Positions 36,401-43,829 of a stretch of DNA of 64,000 nt are shown one piece after another (the stretch's first letter is position 1; each line of letters opens with the position of its first letter). The translations under genes and the position numbers were made by a program. The notes under the pieces are model-generated. The model was not told the DNA's origin and searched no databases. It worked only from the letters and a program-made list of their open reading frames with translations. The stretch comes from Spisula solida (Eukaryota > Mollusca > Bivalvia > Venerida > Mactridae), in the NCBI GenBank assembly GCA_947247005.1, contig OX365955.1:33955822-34019821 (forward strand), written 5' to 3'.

Positions 36401-36695
36401 TTCCTACCACAATGCCTGTTAATTAATGCCTTTTGTTAGATTGTTGAAATTTATAGGTATTGTGTCAATATAGCAGACATGTATCATGTATTAATTCTCT
36501 GTATTTATGTGATTGTAGGTGAAGAATTTTGGACGTTCTGGACGTACGAAGTACACACATCTTGTAGATCAGGATACTACACAGTTTGATTCTCCCTGGG
36601 TATCAGATACCACAATGAATGTCAAGTTTCACACCCAGAAAGGTGGTGGCATGAAACAAACTTTTGATCGACCAAGTCAGAAGAAAAAGAAGTGA
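15723..36695 (+). CDS. MFAP1: Microfibrillar-associated protein 1 (spliceosomal B-complex protein), 10 exons
   Basis: Joined exons 15723-15795, 19641-19689, 20547-20741, 21018-21213, 24762-24883, 25823-25931, 26884-27044, 30408-30567, 33818-33907 and 36519-36695 give 443 codons plus TGA; all nine introns are GT-AG and every phase fits. Despite its name, MFAP1 is a nuclear splicing protein that joins the pre-B/B spliceosome with PRP38 and SNU23. The N-terminus has STAGAV and EKG boxes, then [17 protein letters not shown], an acidic/serine-rich middle ([16 protein letters not shown]), [11 protein letters not shown], charged coiled-coil-like helices, and the conserved C-terminal domain with [46 protein letters not shown] and LVDQDTT. 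Length and order match animal orthologues (about 439 in human). The start is the ATG at 15723 (G at +4), which yields the family's N-terminus. Introns are unusually rich in tandem repeats, some including the splice junctions. No truncation is seen; the gene looks functional. Confidence 0.97.
16135..17113. mobile_element. Inverted-repeat element with about 40-bp TIRs, host of a nested hAT MITE
   Basis: Left TCAATATACCTATTACCGGG (16136 on), then ATACTAATTACCGGTAAA, is mirrored at 17072-17112 by TTTACCGGTAATTTGCACA, CCCGGTAATCGGTATATTGA. Without the nested hAT MITE it would be about 470 bp. A further inverted piece (TTTACCGGTAATTAGTATA) lies at 17402-17420, so the true end may be further right. 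Confidence 0.5.
16544..17041. mobile_element. hAT-type MITE with perfect 8-bp target duplication
   Basis: Starts TAGGGGTGGGCC and ends with the inverted CACCCCTA. The direct repeat TAATTGAT at 16536-16543 and 17042-17049 is a perfect 8-bp TSD. The interior (498 bp in all) is rich in short inverted motifs (CGATAGT / ACTATCG). TAGGGGTG-type ends with 8-bp TSDs are characteristic of hAT elements; with no ORF it is non-autonomous. Confidence 0.85.
19641..19689 (+). CDS. MFAP1: MFAP1 coding exon 2
   Basis: A 49-base exon after TTTATTCTAG. It completes the split glycine and reads [15 protein letters not shown] plus AG of an arginine codon. The donor is GTGATT. This matches the vertebrate KVKVKRYVSGKR box. 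Confidence 0.95.
20033..20546 (+). repeat. Tandem array of the MFAP1 intron 2 / exon 3 splice junction
   Basis: Ten extra copies of a 48-52-bp unit precede the true exon 3. Each includes TTACACAG, then the first 28 exon bases (ACCAGACTATGCCYCAGACA then GTAGTTCA). Exon-start positions are 20037, 20085, 20137, 20185, 20237, 20287, 20339, 20391, 20443, 20495 and the real 20547. Nine of the ten extra copies keep CAG; the one at 20339 reads CAA. The unit between exon-like parts (ATCTGTATTATCTTACTTAC) is pyrimidine-rich and has CTTAC-type branch-like motifs. No upstream copy can give an open frame. Confidence 0.9.
20547..20741 (+). CDS. MFAP1: MFAP1 coding exon 3
   Basis: Begins with the last base of the arginine codon and [16 protein letters not shown], and ends SDSDSEDD plus AG. 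The donor is GTGAGA. Its first 28 bases and preceding acceptor are the last member of a tandem array filling the end of intron 2. The copy used is fixed by reading frame: any upstream copy runs into TAG in the following unit. Confidence 0.95.
20742..21017 (+). other. MFAP1 intron 3
   Basis: Short 276-base intron with no repeat or ORF recognised; a small direct repeat (TTTAGAGTCGCG) lies near 20805-20830. Confidence 0.6.
21018..21213 (+). CDS. MFAP1: MFAP1 coding exon 4
   Basis: After TTGCAACAG. Reads [14 protein letters not shown] then the acidic block [17 protein letters not shown] and [10 protein letters not shown], ending in phase 0. The donor is GTATAAG. Its last 14 or so bases and the donor are repeated three more times downstream at 79-bp spacing. 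Confidence 0.95.
21199..21515 (+). repeat. Tandem array of the MFAP1 exon 4 / intron 4 donor junction
   Basis: Four copies at exactly 79-bp spacing of a unit containing GAAAACAGRAGGAG|GTATAAGATTAGG; donor GT positions are 21214 (real), 21293, 21372 and 21451. Each downstream unit also carries CTCACAGTCAG just before the exon-like bases, so it resembles a 15-base micro-exon between an AG and a GT. Extending exon 4 to a later donor would add TAA at once (GTA TAA). Confidence 0.9.
21575..22046 (+). repeat. Diverged tandem repeat of about 150-bp units
   Basis: Three units share TTTGTC, TCTCTGTAACC, ATTGGTCGGA, CTAGTTGTGCATAT, GGATCAATTT and GGGAGTTAT. Related single units are at 24356-24470 and 25995-26130. 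Probably an interspersed repeat family rich in bivalve genomes; class unknown. Confidence 0.65.
22045..23129 (+). mobile_element. AGCTCACCTG element E1 with about 145-bp internal minisatellite
   Basis: Begins with a perfect hairpin at 22048-22079 (arms AGCTCACC/TGTCAC and GTGACA/GGGTGAGCT) and CGTCCGTCCGTCC. It then has about six to seven units of roughly 145 bp built on AGAGGTCACAATTTT...GAAACTTGGTCACAATGATC...CTAGGTCAAGTT...GGGTCA...CTAGGTCACAAGGTCAAA. It ends GACCTATGGCCCTTTGGGCC then CTCTTG. Conserved ends around a minisatellite, and an inverted CAGGTGAGC at the far end in sister copies, resemble bivalve 'Pearl' / Helentron-related elements; the assignment is inference. It lies in intron 4. 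Confidence 0.8.
23130..24354 (+). mobile_element. AGCTCACCTG element E2, head-to-tail with E1
   Basis: Same architecture as E1: hairpin at 23130-23161 (one arm base differs, CAGAGTGAGC), about eight 145-bp units, and a right end GACAGGTGAGCGACCTATGG then CCCTTTGGGCCCTC. It starts where E1 ends, so the two are either a tandem duplication or an insertion at the boundary. Most units hold a direct repeat AGGTCAcaAGGTCA. Confidence 0.8.
24762..24883 (+). CDS. MFAP1: MFAP1 coding exon 5
   Basis: After TACATTTCTAG. Acidic segment [16 protein letters not shown], then [12 protein letters not shown] and PRLKPVFVR, with two bases of a lysine codon. The donor is a perfect GTAAGT. Confidence 0.95.
24884..25822 (+). 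other. MFAP1 intron 5
   Basis: 939 bases of ordinary AT-rich intron; no repeat, ORF or RNA gene noticed. Confidence 0.5.
25823..25931 (+). CDS. MFAP1: MFAP1 coding exon 6
   Basis: After TTTTTCCAG. Completes the lysine codon, then [20 protein letters not shown] and [13 protein letters not shown] in phase 0: a highly charged helix. The donor is GTAATT. Confidence 0.95.
25932..26883 (+). other. MFAP1 intron 6
   Basis: Holds a diverged unit of the 150-bp repeat (25995-26130) and the inverted-repeat element at 26430-26824, which ends about 60 bases before exon 7. Confidence 0.5.
26430..26824. mobile_element. Small MITE with TAGAGCTGTCAT ends
   Basis: TAGAGCTGTCATTGAT at the left is mirrored by ATTGATGACAGCTCTA at the right. 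The inner arms share ATATATCGATA-type motifs. No clear target duplication, no ORF. Confidence 0.6.
26884..27044 (+). CDS. MFAP1: MFAP1 coding exon 7
   Basis: After AATATTACAG. Reads [15 protein letters not shown], then [20 protein letters not shown] and [10 protein letters not shown], ending with two bases of an asparagine codon. The donor GTATGT is the first six bases of a 31-bp tandem array. Confidence 0.95.
27045..27665 (+). repeat. 31-bp satellite starting exactly at the MFAP1 intron 7 donor
   Basis: About 20 copies of GTATGTAGCACTSGATAGTT plus CTCTACATTCT. The first base of the first unit is the first base of intron 7, so every unit begins with a good 5' splice motif (GTATGT). Variants alternate CTGGATAG and CTCGATAG, and CTACATT / CTATATT. 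Use of later donors would shift frame and meet TAG at 27091-27093. Confidence 0.93.
27690..29385 (+). repeat. 41-bp satellite in MFAP1 intron 7
   Basis: About 41 copies of a unit CTGGTACAGTGGGATTGAGA plus AGTCTATGGTTTGATTCTGAG. Variant positions (TCTATGG/TATATGG/TCTCTGG/TCTATGC and GAG/TTG/GGG) are shuffled among copies. TACAG|TGGGATTGAGAAG resembles the start of exon 8 (TTCAG|TGTTGAGAAG). Confidence 0.93.
29569..30370. mobile_element. DNA transposon-like MITE, CTGGCAGGCG / CGCCAGCCAG ends
   Basis: Left CTGGCAGGCGTCC, then ATCCGGACA, is matched in inversion by GTCCGGAT (twice), then GGTCGCCAGCCAG. TA lies immediately outside both ends, which would fit a TA target duplication as in Tc1/mariner-like elements. 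CCGGAC-type motifs recur inside (about 29776). The 802-bp body has no transposase-length ORF. Confidence 0.65.
30408..30567 (+). CDS. MFAP1: MFAP1 coding exon 8
   Basis: After [29 protein letters not shown], then [20 protein letters not shown] in phase 0. This is the best-conserved block of the family. The donor is GTATGC. Confidence 0.96.
31298..33043 (+). CDS. Non-LTR retrotransposon reverse transcriptase, intact 581-codon ORF
   Basis: Encodes a pol fragment that would copy element RNA by target-primed reverse transcription. It starts near the end of the linker ([15 protein letters not shown]), then [80 protein letters not shown], the catalytic [13 protein letters not shown], thumb region ([16 protein letters not shown]) and C-terminal boxes ([41 protein letters not shown]). 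The endonuclease domain is missing, so the copy is 5'-truncated; the annotated ATG is simply the first in the frame. No internal stops suggests a recent insertion. It sits in MFAP1 intron 8 in the same orientation as the gene. Confidence 0.9.
   Translation: MTLRFTPIITIYTYSNHTLTAETFNTFFANVFKKAENITELSTNMKSALNKSLQSNAANQSSKFEIPYVEINYVKRKLNSIDETKATGLDGISAKFLKTASDIKCQPLCNIINLSIKHGKFPTQLKQSKVTPIYKKGPKSDKNNYRPISVLPLISKIFEKHVSDHLKLFLETNNFLFTTQSGFRTNHSCETALTNVIDNWIDALNNGKLVGTLFLDLSKAFDLVNHKILLEKLPFYHISSPAITWIQSYLSERSQKVNISGVLSEPAEVVSGVPQGSVLGPLLFIIYINDLHLHVKMSNADMFADDTSLTATGNTAQEVNTNLQTDLENVSMWCNHNAMVLNAQKSKAMNISTKSTKSENTTPSTLHLQDQKIEFTDTEKLLGIYVDNNLKWKTHVQSTIKKCNSQLYLLLRIKQYLNLHSRKLFFNAYILPHLDYCCTIWGNCSNELLSDVIKFQKRAARIILDKSFDTPSNELFKELNWMSFDQRIKYKKAILMYKSINEPTFPVYMTNKFQTLSDRHNLNLRSVQDAKLIIPKPKTELFRKSFAYSGPKIWNDIPIHIRNAESQSKFQSAYIKWQFSN
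31330..33491 (+). mobile_element. 5'-truncated non-LTR retrotransposon in MFAP1 intron 8
   Basis: Comprises the RT ORF, about 400 bases of 3' UTR, an AATAAA at about 33446, and a (TTAC)n tail to 33491. Short simple-repeat tails are known in jockey/CR1-like elements. The 5' edge is estimated from where pol-like sequence begins; no target duplication was found with confidence. Confidence 0.8.
33459..33491 (+). repeat. (TTAC)n microsatellite tail
   Basis: About eight TTAC units directly after AATAAAGACG; the 3' tail of the non-LTR element. Confidence 0.9.
33818..33907 (+). CDS. MFAP1: MFAP1 coding exon 9
   Basis: After TTCTTATCAG, 30 codons: [20 protein letters not shown] then [10 protein letters not shown]. 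The donor is GTTAGT. Confidence 0.96.
33935..34180 (+). mobile_element. Possible tRNA-derived SINE fragment
   Basis: TTTAGTCGAGCACAGTAGAC, then TAGGTGTTGGGTTGATACCC, resembles a tRNA-like head with a degenerate A box and a B box (GGGTTGATACCC), followed by a non-tRNA body. It lies just after exon 9. The assignment rests on the B box only. Confidence 0.4.
34181..35275 (+). other. Intron 9 sequence, nothing recognised
   Basis: AT-rich intronic DNA with no clear repeat, ORF or RNA gene. Confidence 0.4.
35281..35445 (+). mobile_element. tRNA-derived SINE
   Basis: CTTGATGGCCTTGTGGTAGA then GCGTCCGCTTTGAGTACAAT matches a tRNA 5' half with an A box (TGGCCTTGTGGTAGAGCG). CCAGGATTTTATCCC stands for a decayed B box. 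An unrelated body follows. As a tRNA gene it fails (poor acceptor pairing), so a SINE is the better reading. Confidence 0.65.
35677..36262. repeat. 42-bp satellite with 84-bp higher-order period (MFAP1 intron 9)
   Basis: Fourteen near-perfect copies of GGTWCCCCTAACATTACAAA then CATCATATCAGTACTAGGTCTA. The W position alternates T, A, T, A through the first ten copies, then gives A, A, A, T, so the array grew partly by duplicating an 84-bp dimer. Because 42 is divisible by 3, long frames stay open on both strands; these are repeat artefacts. Confidence 0.95.
36519..36695 (+). CDS. MFAP1: MFAP1 coding exon 10 and stop
   Basis: After [29 protein letters not shown], a less conserved tail with [10 protein letters not shown], and a basic C-terminus ending QKKKK before TGA at 36693-36695. 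Confidence 0.96.
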   Translation: MKNFGRSGRTKYTHLVDQDTTQFDSPWVSDTTMNVKFHTQKGGGMKQTFDRPSQKKKK

Positions 36696-37257
36696 GACAG
36701 ATGATGTCAGCAGATGCTGTTGGCAGACGATATATAAAGTTGTCCAATATTGTCATAAAGATCTCTGAATTGAGGATTAGAAAATTGACTCAAGTCGAGT
36801 CATTGTAGAAATAAGTGTTGAGATATAACTGGATGCTGATTGGACGAGTAAGATGTTAACTGCATTCAGATAAGACGAGTGAGATATCAACTGGATTCTG
36901 ATTGGACAAGTGAGATGTCATCTGGATTCTGATTGGTGAAATATCAACATAATTCTGTTTGGATAACTGATATATCATGTTCAGACAGAGGATTCTGTGC
37001 TCCGAGAATACCTGAAATTTGTATATTTCAAGCAGACAAACTGTTTCTCCAAGTATGCAGTAACTAAATTCTGACAACCATTGTTAGTATCTCTGTACCT
37101 AAACATTGAATTAAGGCATTTATAAAGCTCTCCCGCTTACTCATTGTTAAATAACTATTAACTTAGATACAAATTTTGCTGCATGTATGGATGAAGTGTT
37201 CCAGTACGGAGAAGGATGTGGCATAGTGATCAATATTCATTTGATTAAGTGGAAGAT

Positions 37258-37977
37258 ATTTGTTGATTTTTGGTGTAAGATCAAATTTTATTTCACTGAG
37301 TGATCACAGAAATCATTATTTTCATGTGTGGTGTATCCTCTTTTCCTATGGTTTCAGCCACTAAGAATCAACATTCTGTATTTGCCAAGAAGTATTGTTG
37401 CTAGCTTGAATATTTTTTAGAACATTATAGTTGGTCTTTAAGCTACACAAATTGACCAAAGTTTTTTGTCTGTGAAGTATATTTTTAAAAATATAGCTAT
37501 TTAATTGACCCGGGGTGTGTTAGTCTTAATGTCCAAGAAATGATATTTTTTTAAAGATTCAACGTGAAATATTTTTAGGTTATTTGAATCAACATTTCAA
37601 CTAATGTTATACATAACTTTATTTACATGCAATGCATTCAGAGAGTGAAGCGCCCTGTTTTTTCAAAAGTCCCGCTAAGAAAGTCGTGATTTTTCTTGTT
37701 TTGGCTACAAAATCACTTAAAATGGCTTAATTTCGTAAAAATAGATTCAATAATATTTTTAGTAAAATTAATGTATCCCAGTTTTTTCATGCAATCCACA
37801 TAAGGGAATCATGTTTTCCACTCTTTGTGCAACATTTTTTAAAATAAGGGGGTGGCTGAAACCATAGGTAAAGATGAAACCATAGGACAGAAGGATACAT
37901 GTAGCTACAAGTGAAAAATTAATTTTCTGTTATCACGAGTGAAATAAAATTTGATCTTTCACCAAAAATCAACAAAT
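37258..37977. mobile_element. Foldback MITE with long TIRs
   Basis: Left ATTTGTTGATTTTTGGTG, GATCAAATTTTATTTCACT and CCTATGGTTTCAGCCA are mirrored by TGGCTGAAACCATAGG, AGTGAAATAAAATTTGATC and CACCAAAAATCAACAAAT. The arms span about 100 bases with one or two mismatches in the outer part. No ORF. Confidence 0.85.
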
Positions 37978-38331
37978 TTTCTGTTCGTTTTATTCTTCAA
38001 TTTCTCGTATAATTGTGCAGTAATTGGCTTAATTGTAAAAATTGAGGTGCTATAATGATGTAGCGCATTAATTTGAAGTCAGCACATTTTCAATTATTTC
38101 ACTGATAAATCTCTATAATCCATTGATAAGTTATTATCACATTTCCCATGCATCATTCTGACACTTGTAGGTAGCTCAAGAAAGATGTTGAATATAGTTG
38201 TGAGATTTGTCACTGGTGACTATCAAATATATTTATGTAATCATGGCTGACAATTGTTCGAATAGTGACAAGAGTGTGCTGTCTTATGGACTGATCTTGT
38301 TCATCACTCAAGTTATTTCCATGATAATATA

Positions 38332-38337
38332 AATAAA
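38332..38337 (+). terminator. Candidate polyadenylation signal
   Basis: AATAAA in ATATAAATAAAGATATTTG. It is one of several candidates downstream of the MFAP1 stop, so it is uncertain which is used. Confidence 0.3.
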
Positions 38338-38704
38338 GATATTTGTTTTACAATAGATATGTGTAATACATGAACATATAAATCTATGTAATTGTGTTTC
38401 ATAAACTGAAATAAACTAAACCTGGTTATTTCTTGTTTTAGCTCACCTGTATAAGGATTTTGTTGTCAGCTTTGTTATTGATGGATATATTTTTTACTTG
38501 CAATTTACATTTTACATGACAAATATATATCAAAACATACATTAAAACAATAAACAAGCATGCATGCAATAAGAACGTATTGGCATTCAACATTATTTGT
38601 AAAGGGGGACACAAAAAAGTACTCTGTCTCTTCCAAACCACAAACACAGATATAGTAGCTTTCCAATTTACTAGTCTTCTTCAAATTACATTAGAGAAAT
38701 ACAT

Positions 38705-39749
38705 TTTTAGCTCACCTGCCACAAAGTGGCAAGGTGAGCTTTTGTGATTGTTTTTTGTCCGTCGTCCGTCTGTCAGTCCGTTGGCTTTTTCACCGTTAAC
38801 ACTCTAGCACTCTCAATATAGGTCAAGTTTGAAGTTGGGTCCTGTGGGGTCAAAAACTAGGCCAAAAGGTCAAATAATAGGAAAACCTTGTTAACACTCT
38901 GGAGGCCACATTTTTGCTTTGATCTTCATCAAACTTTGTTAGTAGTTGTATCTCAATGGATTCTAGGTCAAGTTTGAAGTTGGGTCATGTGGGGTCAAAA
39001 ACTAGGTCAAAATGTCAAATAATAGGAAAACCTTGTTAACACTCTGGTGGCCACATTTTTGCTTTAATTTTCATGAAGTTTGGTCAAAATGTTTATCTTA
39101 GTGACCTTAAGGTCAAGTTCAAAGTTGGGTCACGTGGGGTCAAAAACTAAATCAAAAGGTCAAATAATAGCAAAACATTGTTAACACTCTGGCAGCCACA
39201 TTTTTTGCTTTGATCTTCACCAAACTTGGTCAGTAGTTGTATCCCTATGAGATCAAGATCGAAAATGGGCCATGTGAGGTCAAAAACTAGGTCAATAGGT
39301 CATATAATAGGAAAACCTTGTTAACACTCTGGAGGCCACATTTTTGCTTTAATCTTCATGATGTTTGGTCAAAATGTGTATCTTGATGACCTTAAGGTCA
39401 AGTTTGAAGTTGGGTTAAGTGGGGTCAAAATTAGGTCGAAATGTCAAATAGTAGAAAAACCTTATTAACACTCTTTAGGCCACTTTTTTGTTTTTATCTT
39501 CATCAACTTTGGTCAAAATGCTTATCGTGACGACCTTAAGGTCACTTTCGAAGTTGGGTCATGTGAGGTCAAAAACTAGGTCAATATGTCAAATAATAGC
39601 AAAACCTTGTTTACACTCTGGAGGCCACATTTTTGCTTTAACCTTCATTAAGTTTAGTCAAAATGTTTATCTTGATGACCTTAAGATCAAGTTCGAAGTA
39701 TGACCATGTTTAGCAGGTGAGCGCCCTAGGATCTATGATCCTCCTGTTA
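38705..39749 (+). mobile_element. AGCTCACCTG element E3 (diverged relative of E1/E2)
   Basis: Hairpin at 38709-38740 with arms CTCACCTGCCAC and GTGGCAAGGTGAG, CGTCCGTC run, then about six diverged units with CTTGTTAACACTCTGGAGGC, CACATTTTTGCTTTRATCTT, AAGTTGGGTCATGTGGGGTC. It ends AGCAGGTGAGCGCCCTAGGA. Compared with E1/E2 the hairpin stem has paired substitutions that keep base-pairing. A partial left end also occurs at 38438-38460. Confidence 0.75.
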
Positions 39750-40545
39750 CAAAGAAGAACTACACATTCTTATTTCCATTCAATGTGGACCTTGAACATT
39801 TATCATGACATATCGCAAAATGTGAGATATGTTCATGAACGACAAGTAAAAAGTTGAATTCCAATTGTCATGAACCTTGGTCAATATATTTGTCTTAATA
39901 AAATACAGGTCAAGTTGGAATCTGTGTCATGTGGAGTAAAACTTAGCACACTTGGTCAAATCAAAGAAAATGTTTGTGAACACTAAAAATCACATGGTTG
40001 CTCCAATCTTCATGAAATGGTCAAAATTCTTGCTACCGGTACATAAAAATTCAAACAACTTAGAAACCTGGTCGCATATTATAAAACTCTTAACTATGTC
40101 ACTAAGTGCAATAATAGACTAAACTTGTGAACAGAAGGCCTCATTTTTAGCTGACCTAAGTACTTATCTATTGTGATTGGGGTGTCAACCACTTTTAGCT
40201 TGTGAACACCAGGATGAGTTTTAACCCACTCTTCATGAAACAATGGTCATAATGCTTGTCTGGGGAAAATAAAGGCCATTTTGAATCACACAGAGTCTTA
40301 ATATAATCAAAAATCTTAGGCTACTGATAGGTTCACTTCCTTACTAAAATAATGATCAATTAGTTTAAAATAAATAATGAATTTGACCTATTGGTAGAAA
40401 CTATGATTTGGCTATCAAGATAAGATTAGGTAATATTTACAATACTATATCCTGCTTCATACAGGTTGATGAGGAAATCATGAGTTTAGCTGATTGGTAG
40501 TAGGAGGGTAGGACGAGTTGTTGCATAACTGTAAATCATTATAAC
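39750..40545. other. Decayed repeat DNA after E3
   Basis: Loose similarity to E3 units (GTCAAAAT, CTTGTGAACACYA, CTTCATGAAA). No ORF. Confidence 0.35.
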
Positions 40546-43500
40546 AGCATACATTCAATACATTATGCAGACAATCACCAGCCAGCTTTAGCAAACATCC
40601 TAATACAGTATGCATTTGTTAACCAGTCTGCTTAAATAGCAAACATCCCAATACAGTATGCATTTGTTAACCAGTCTGCTTAAGCAAACATCCCAATACA
40701 GTATGCATTCGTTAACCAGTCTGCTTAAGCAAACATCCCAATACAGTATGCATTTGTTAACCAGTCTGCTTAAGCAAACATCCCAATACAGTATGCATTT
40801 GTTAACCAGTCTGCTTAAGCAAACATCCCAATACAGTATGCATTCGTTAACCAGTCTACTTTAGCAAACATCCCAATACAGTATGCATTTGTTAACCAGC
40901 TTAAGCAAACATCCCAATACAGTATGCATTCGTTAACCAGCCAGCTTTAGCAAACATCCCAATACAGTATGCATTTGTTAACCAGTCTGCTTAAGCAAAC
41001 ATCCCAATACAGTATGCATTCGTTAACCAGTCTACTTTAGCAAACATCCCAATACAGTATGCATTTGTTAACCAGTCTGCTTAAGCAAACATCCCAATAC
41101 AGTATGCATTCGTTAACCAGCCAGCTTTAGCAAACATCCCAATACAGTATGCATTCGTTAACCAGTCTACTTTAGCAAACAACCCAATACAGTATGCATT
41201 CGTTAACCAGCCAGCTTTAGCTAACATCCCAATGCAGTATGCATTCGTTAACCAGTCAGCTTTAGCATACATCCCAATACAGTATGCATTCGTTAACCAG
41301 TCAGCTTTAGCAAACATCCCAATACAGTATGCATTCGTTAACCAGTCTGCTTTAGCACACATCCAATACAGTATGCAGAAGTTCACCAGTCTGCTTTAGC
41401 ATACATCCCAATACAGTATGCATTTGTTAACCAGTCTGCTTTAGCACACATCCAATACAGTATGCATTTGTTAACCAGTCTGCTTTAGCACACATCCAAT
41501 ACAGTATGCAGACGTTCACCAGCCGGCTTTAGCATACATTCAATACAGTATGCATTTGTTAACCAGTCTGCTTTAGCACACATCCAATACAGTATGCAGA
41601 CGTTCACCAGCCGGCTTTAGCATACATTCAATACAGTATGCATTTGTTAACCAGTCTGCTTAAGCATACATCCAATACAGTATGCAGACGTTCACCAGCC
41701 GGCTTAAGCATACATCCAATACAGTATGCAGACGTTCACCAGCCGGCTTTAGCATACATTCAATACAGTATGCATTTGTTAACCAGTCTGCTTTAGCACA
41801 CATCCAATACAGTATGCATTTGTTAACCAGTCTGCTTTAGCATACATCCCAATACAGTATGCAGACGTTCACCAGCCGGCTTTAGCATACATTCAATACA
41901 GTATGCATTTGATAACCAGTCTGCTTTAGCACACATCCAATACAGTATGCATTTGTTAACCAGTCAGCTTTAGCAAACATCCCAATACAGTATGCAGACG
42001 TTCACCAGTCTGCTTTAGCATACATTCAATACAGTATGCATTTGTTAACCAGTCTGCTTATAGCATACATTCAATACAGTATGCAGACGTTCACCAGCCG
42101 GCTTTAGCATACATTCAATACAGTATGCATTTGTTAACCAGTCTGCTTTAGCATACATTCAATGCAGTATGCAGACGTTCACCAGCCGGCTTTAGCATAC
42201 ATTCAATACAGTATGCAGACGTTAACCAGTCTGCTTTAGCATACATCCAATACAGTATGCAGACGTTAACCAGTCTGCTTAAGCACACATCCAATACAGT
42301 ATGCAGACGTTCACCAGCCGGCTTTAGCATACATTCAATACAGTATGCAGACGTTAACCAGCCGGCTTTAGCATACATCCCAATACAGTATGCATTCATT
42401 AACCAGTCTGCTTTAGCATACATTCAATGCAGTATGCAGACGTTCACCAGCCGGCTTTAGCATACATCCAATACAGTATGCAGACGTTCACCAGCCGGCT
42501 TTAGCATACATTCAATACAGTATGCAGACGTTAACCAGTCTGCTTTAGCATACATCCAATACAGTATGCAGACGTTAACCAGTCTGCTTTAGCACACATC
42601 CAATACAGTATGCAGACGTTAACCAGTCTGCTTAAGCATACATTCAATGCATTATGCAGACGTTAACCAGTCTGCTTTAGCACACATCCAATACAGTATG
42701 CAGACGTTAACCAGTCTGCTTTAGCATACATTCAATGCAGTATGCAGACGTTCACCAGCCGGCTTTAGCATACATCCAATACAGTATGCAGACGTTCACC
42801 AGCTGGCTTTAGCATACATTCAATACAGTATGCAGACATTAACCAGTCTGCTTTAGCATACATCCAATACAGTATGCAGACGTTAACCAGTCTGCTTTAG
42901 CACACATCCAATACAGTATGCAGACGTTAACCAGTCTGCTTTAGCATACATTCAATGCATTATGCAGACGTTAACCAGTCTGCTTTAGCACACATCCAAT
43001 ACAGTATGCAGACGTTAACCAGTCTGCTTTAGCATACATTCAATGCAGTATGCAGACGTTCACCAGCCGGCTTTAGCATACATCCAATACAGTATGCAGA
43101 CGTTCACCAGCCGGCTTTAGCATACATTCAATACAGTATGCAGACGTTAACCAGTCTGCTTTAGCATACATCCAATACAGTATGCAGACGTTAACCAGTC
43201 TGCTTTAGCACACATCCAATACAGTATGCAGACGTTCACAAGCCGGCTTTAGCATACATTCAATACAGTATGCAGACGTTCACCAGCCGGCTTTAGCATA
43301 CATTCAATACAGTATGCAGACGTTAACCAGTCTGCTTTAGCACACATCCAATACAGTATGCAGACGTTAACCAGTCTGTTTTAGCACACATCCAATACAG
43401 TATGCAGACGTTCACCAGCCGGCTTTAGCATACATTCAATACAGTATGCAGACGTTAACCAGTCTGCTTTAGCACACATTCAATACAGTATGCAGACGTT

Positions 43501-43821
43501 CACCAGCCGGCTTTAGCATACATTCAATACAGTATGCAGACGTTAACCAGTCTGCTTTAGCATACATCCAATACAGTATGCAGACGTTCACCAGCCGGCT
43601 TTAGCATACATTCAATACAGTATGCAGACGTTCACCAGCCGGCTTTAGCGTACATTCAATACAGTATGCAGACGTTCACCAGCCGGCTTTAGCATACATT
43701 CAATACAGTATGCAGATGTTAACCAGTCTGCTTTAGCACACATCCAATACAGTATGCAGACGTTCACCAGCCGGCTTTAGCATACATCCAATACCACCAG
43801 CTAGTCTGCTTTAGCATACAT
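40546..43821. repeat. 44-bp satellite, about 74 units, with a 308-bp higher-order repeat
   Basis: Consensus AGCATACATCCAATACAGTA plus TGCAGACGTTAACCAGTCTG plus CTTT. The left third favours GCATTTGTTAACCAG/GCATTCGTTAACCAG variants with AAACATCCC; the right two-thirds favours GCAGACGTT with AACCAGTCTGC or CACCAGCCGGC. Most units contain GCATAC...GTATGC, a short inverted repeat. The diagnostic TCAATGCAGTATGC recurs at 42424, 42732 and 43040, and TCAATGCATTATGC at 42644 and 42952: a seven-unit period of 308 bp. Confidence 0.95.
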
Positions 43822-43829
43822 AATTATAT

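Larger units (their letters stand above)
36696..38345 (+). other. Probable MFAP1 3' UTR and downstream DNA
   Basis: Just after the stop are three diverged copies of a GATTGGACRAGTGAGATRTC-like phrase (36837-36935). AATAAA hexamers occur at 37943-37948 (inside a foldback element) and 38332-38337. The transcript end cannot be placed from sequence alone. Confidence 0.4.

Noticed and set aside
40546..43821. CRISPR-like repeated array
   Set aside because: Units are contiguous with no unique spacers, in a eukaryotic intron-containing context; it is a satellite.
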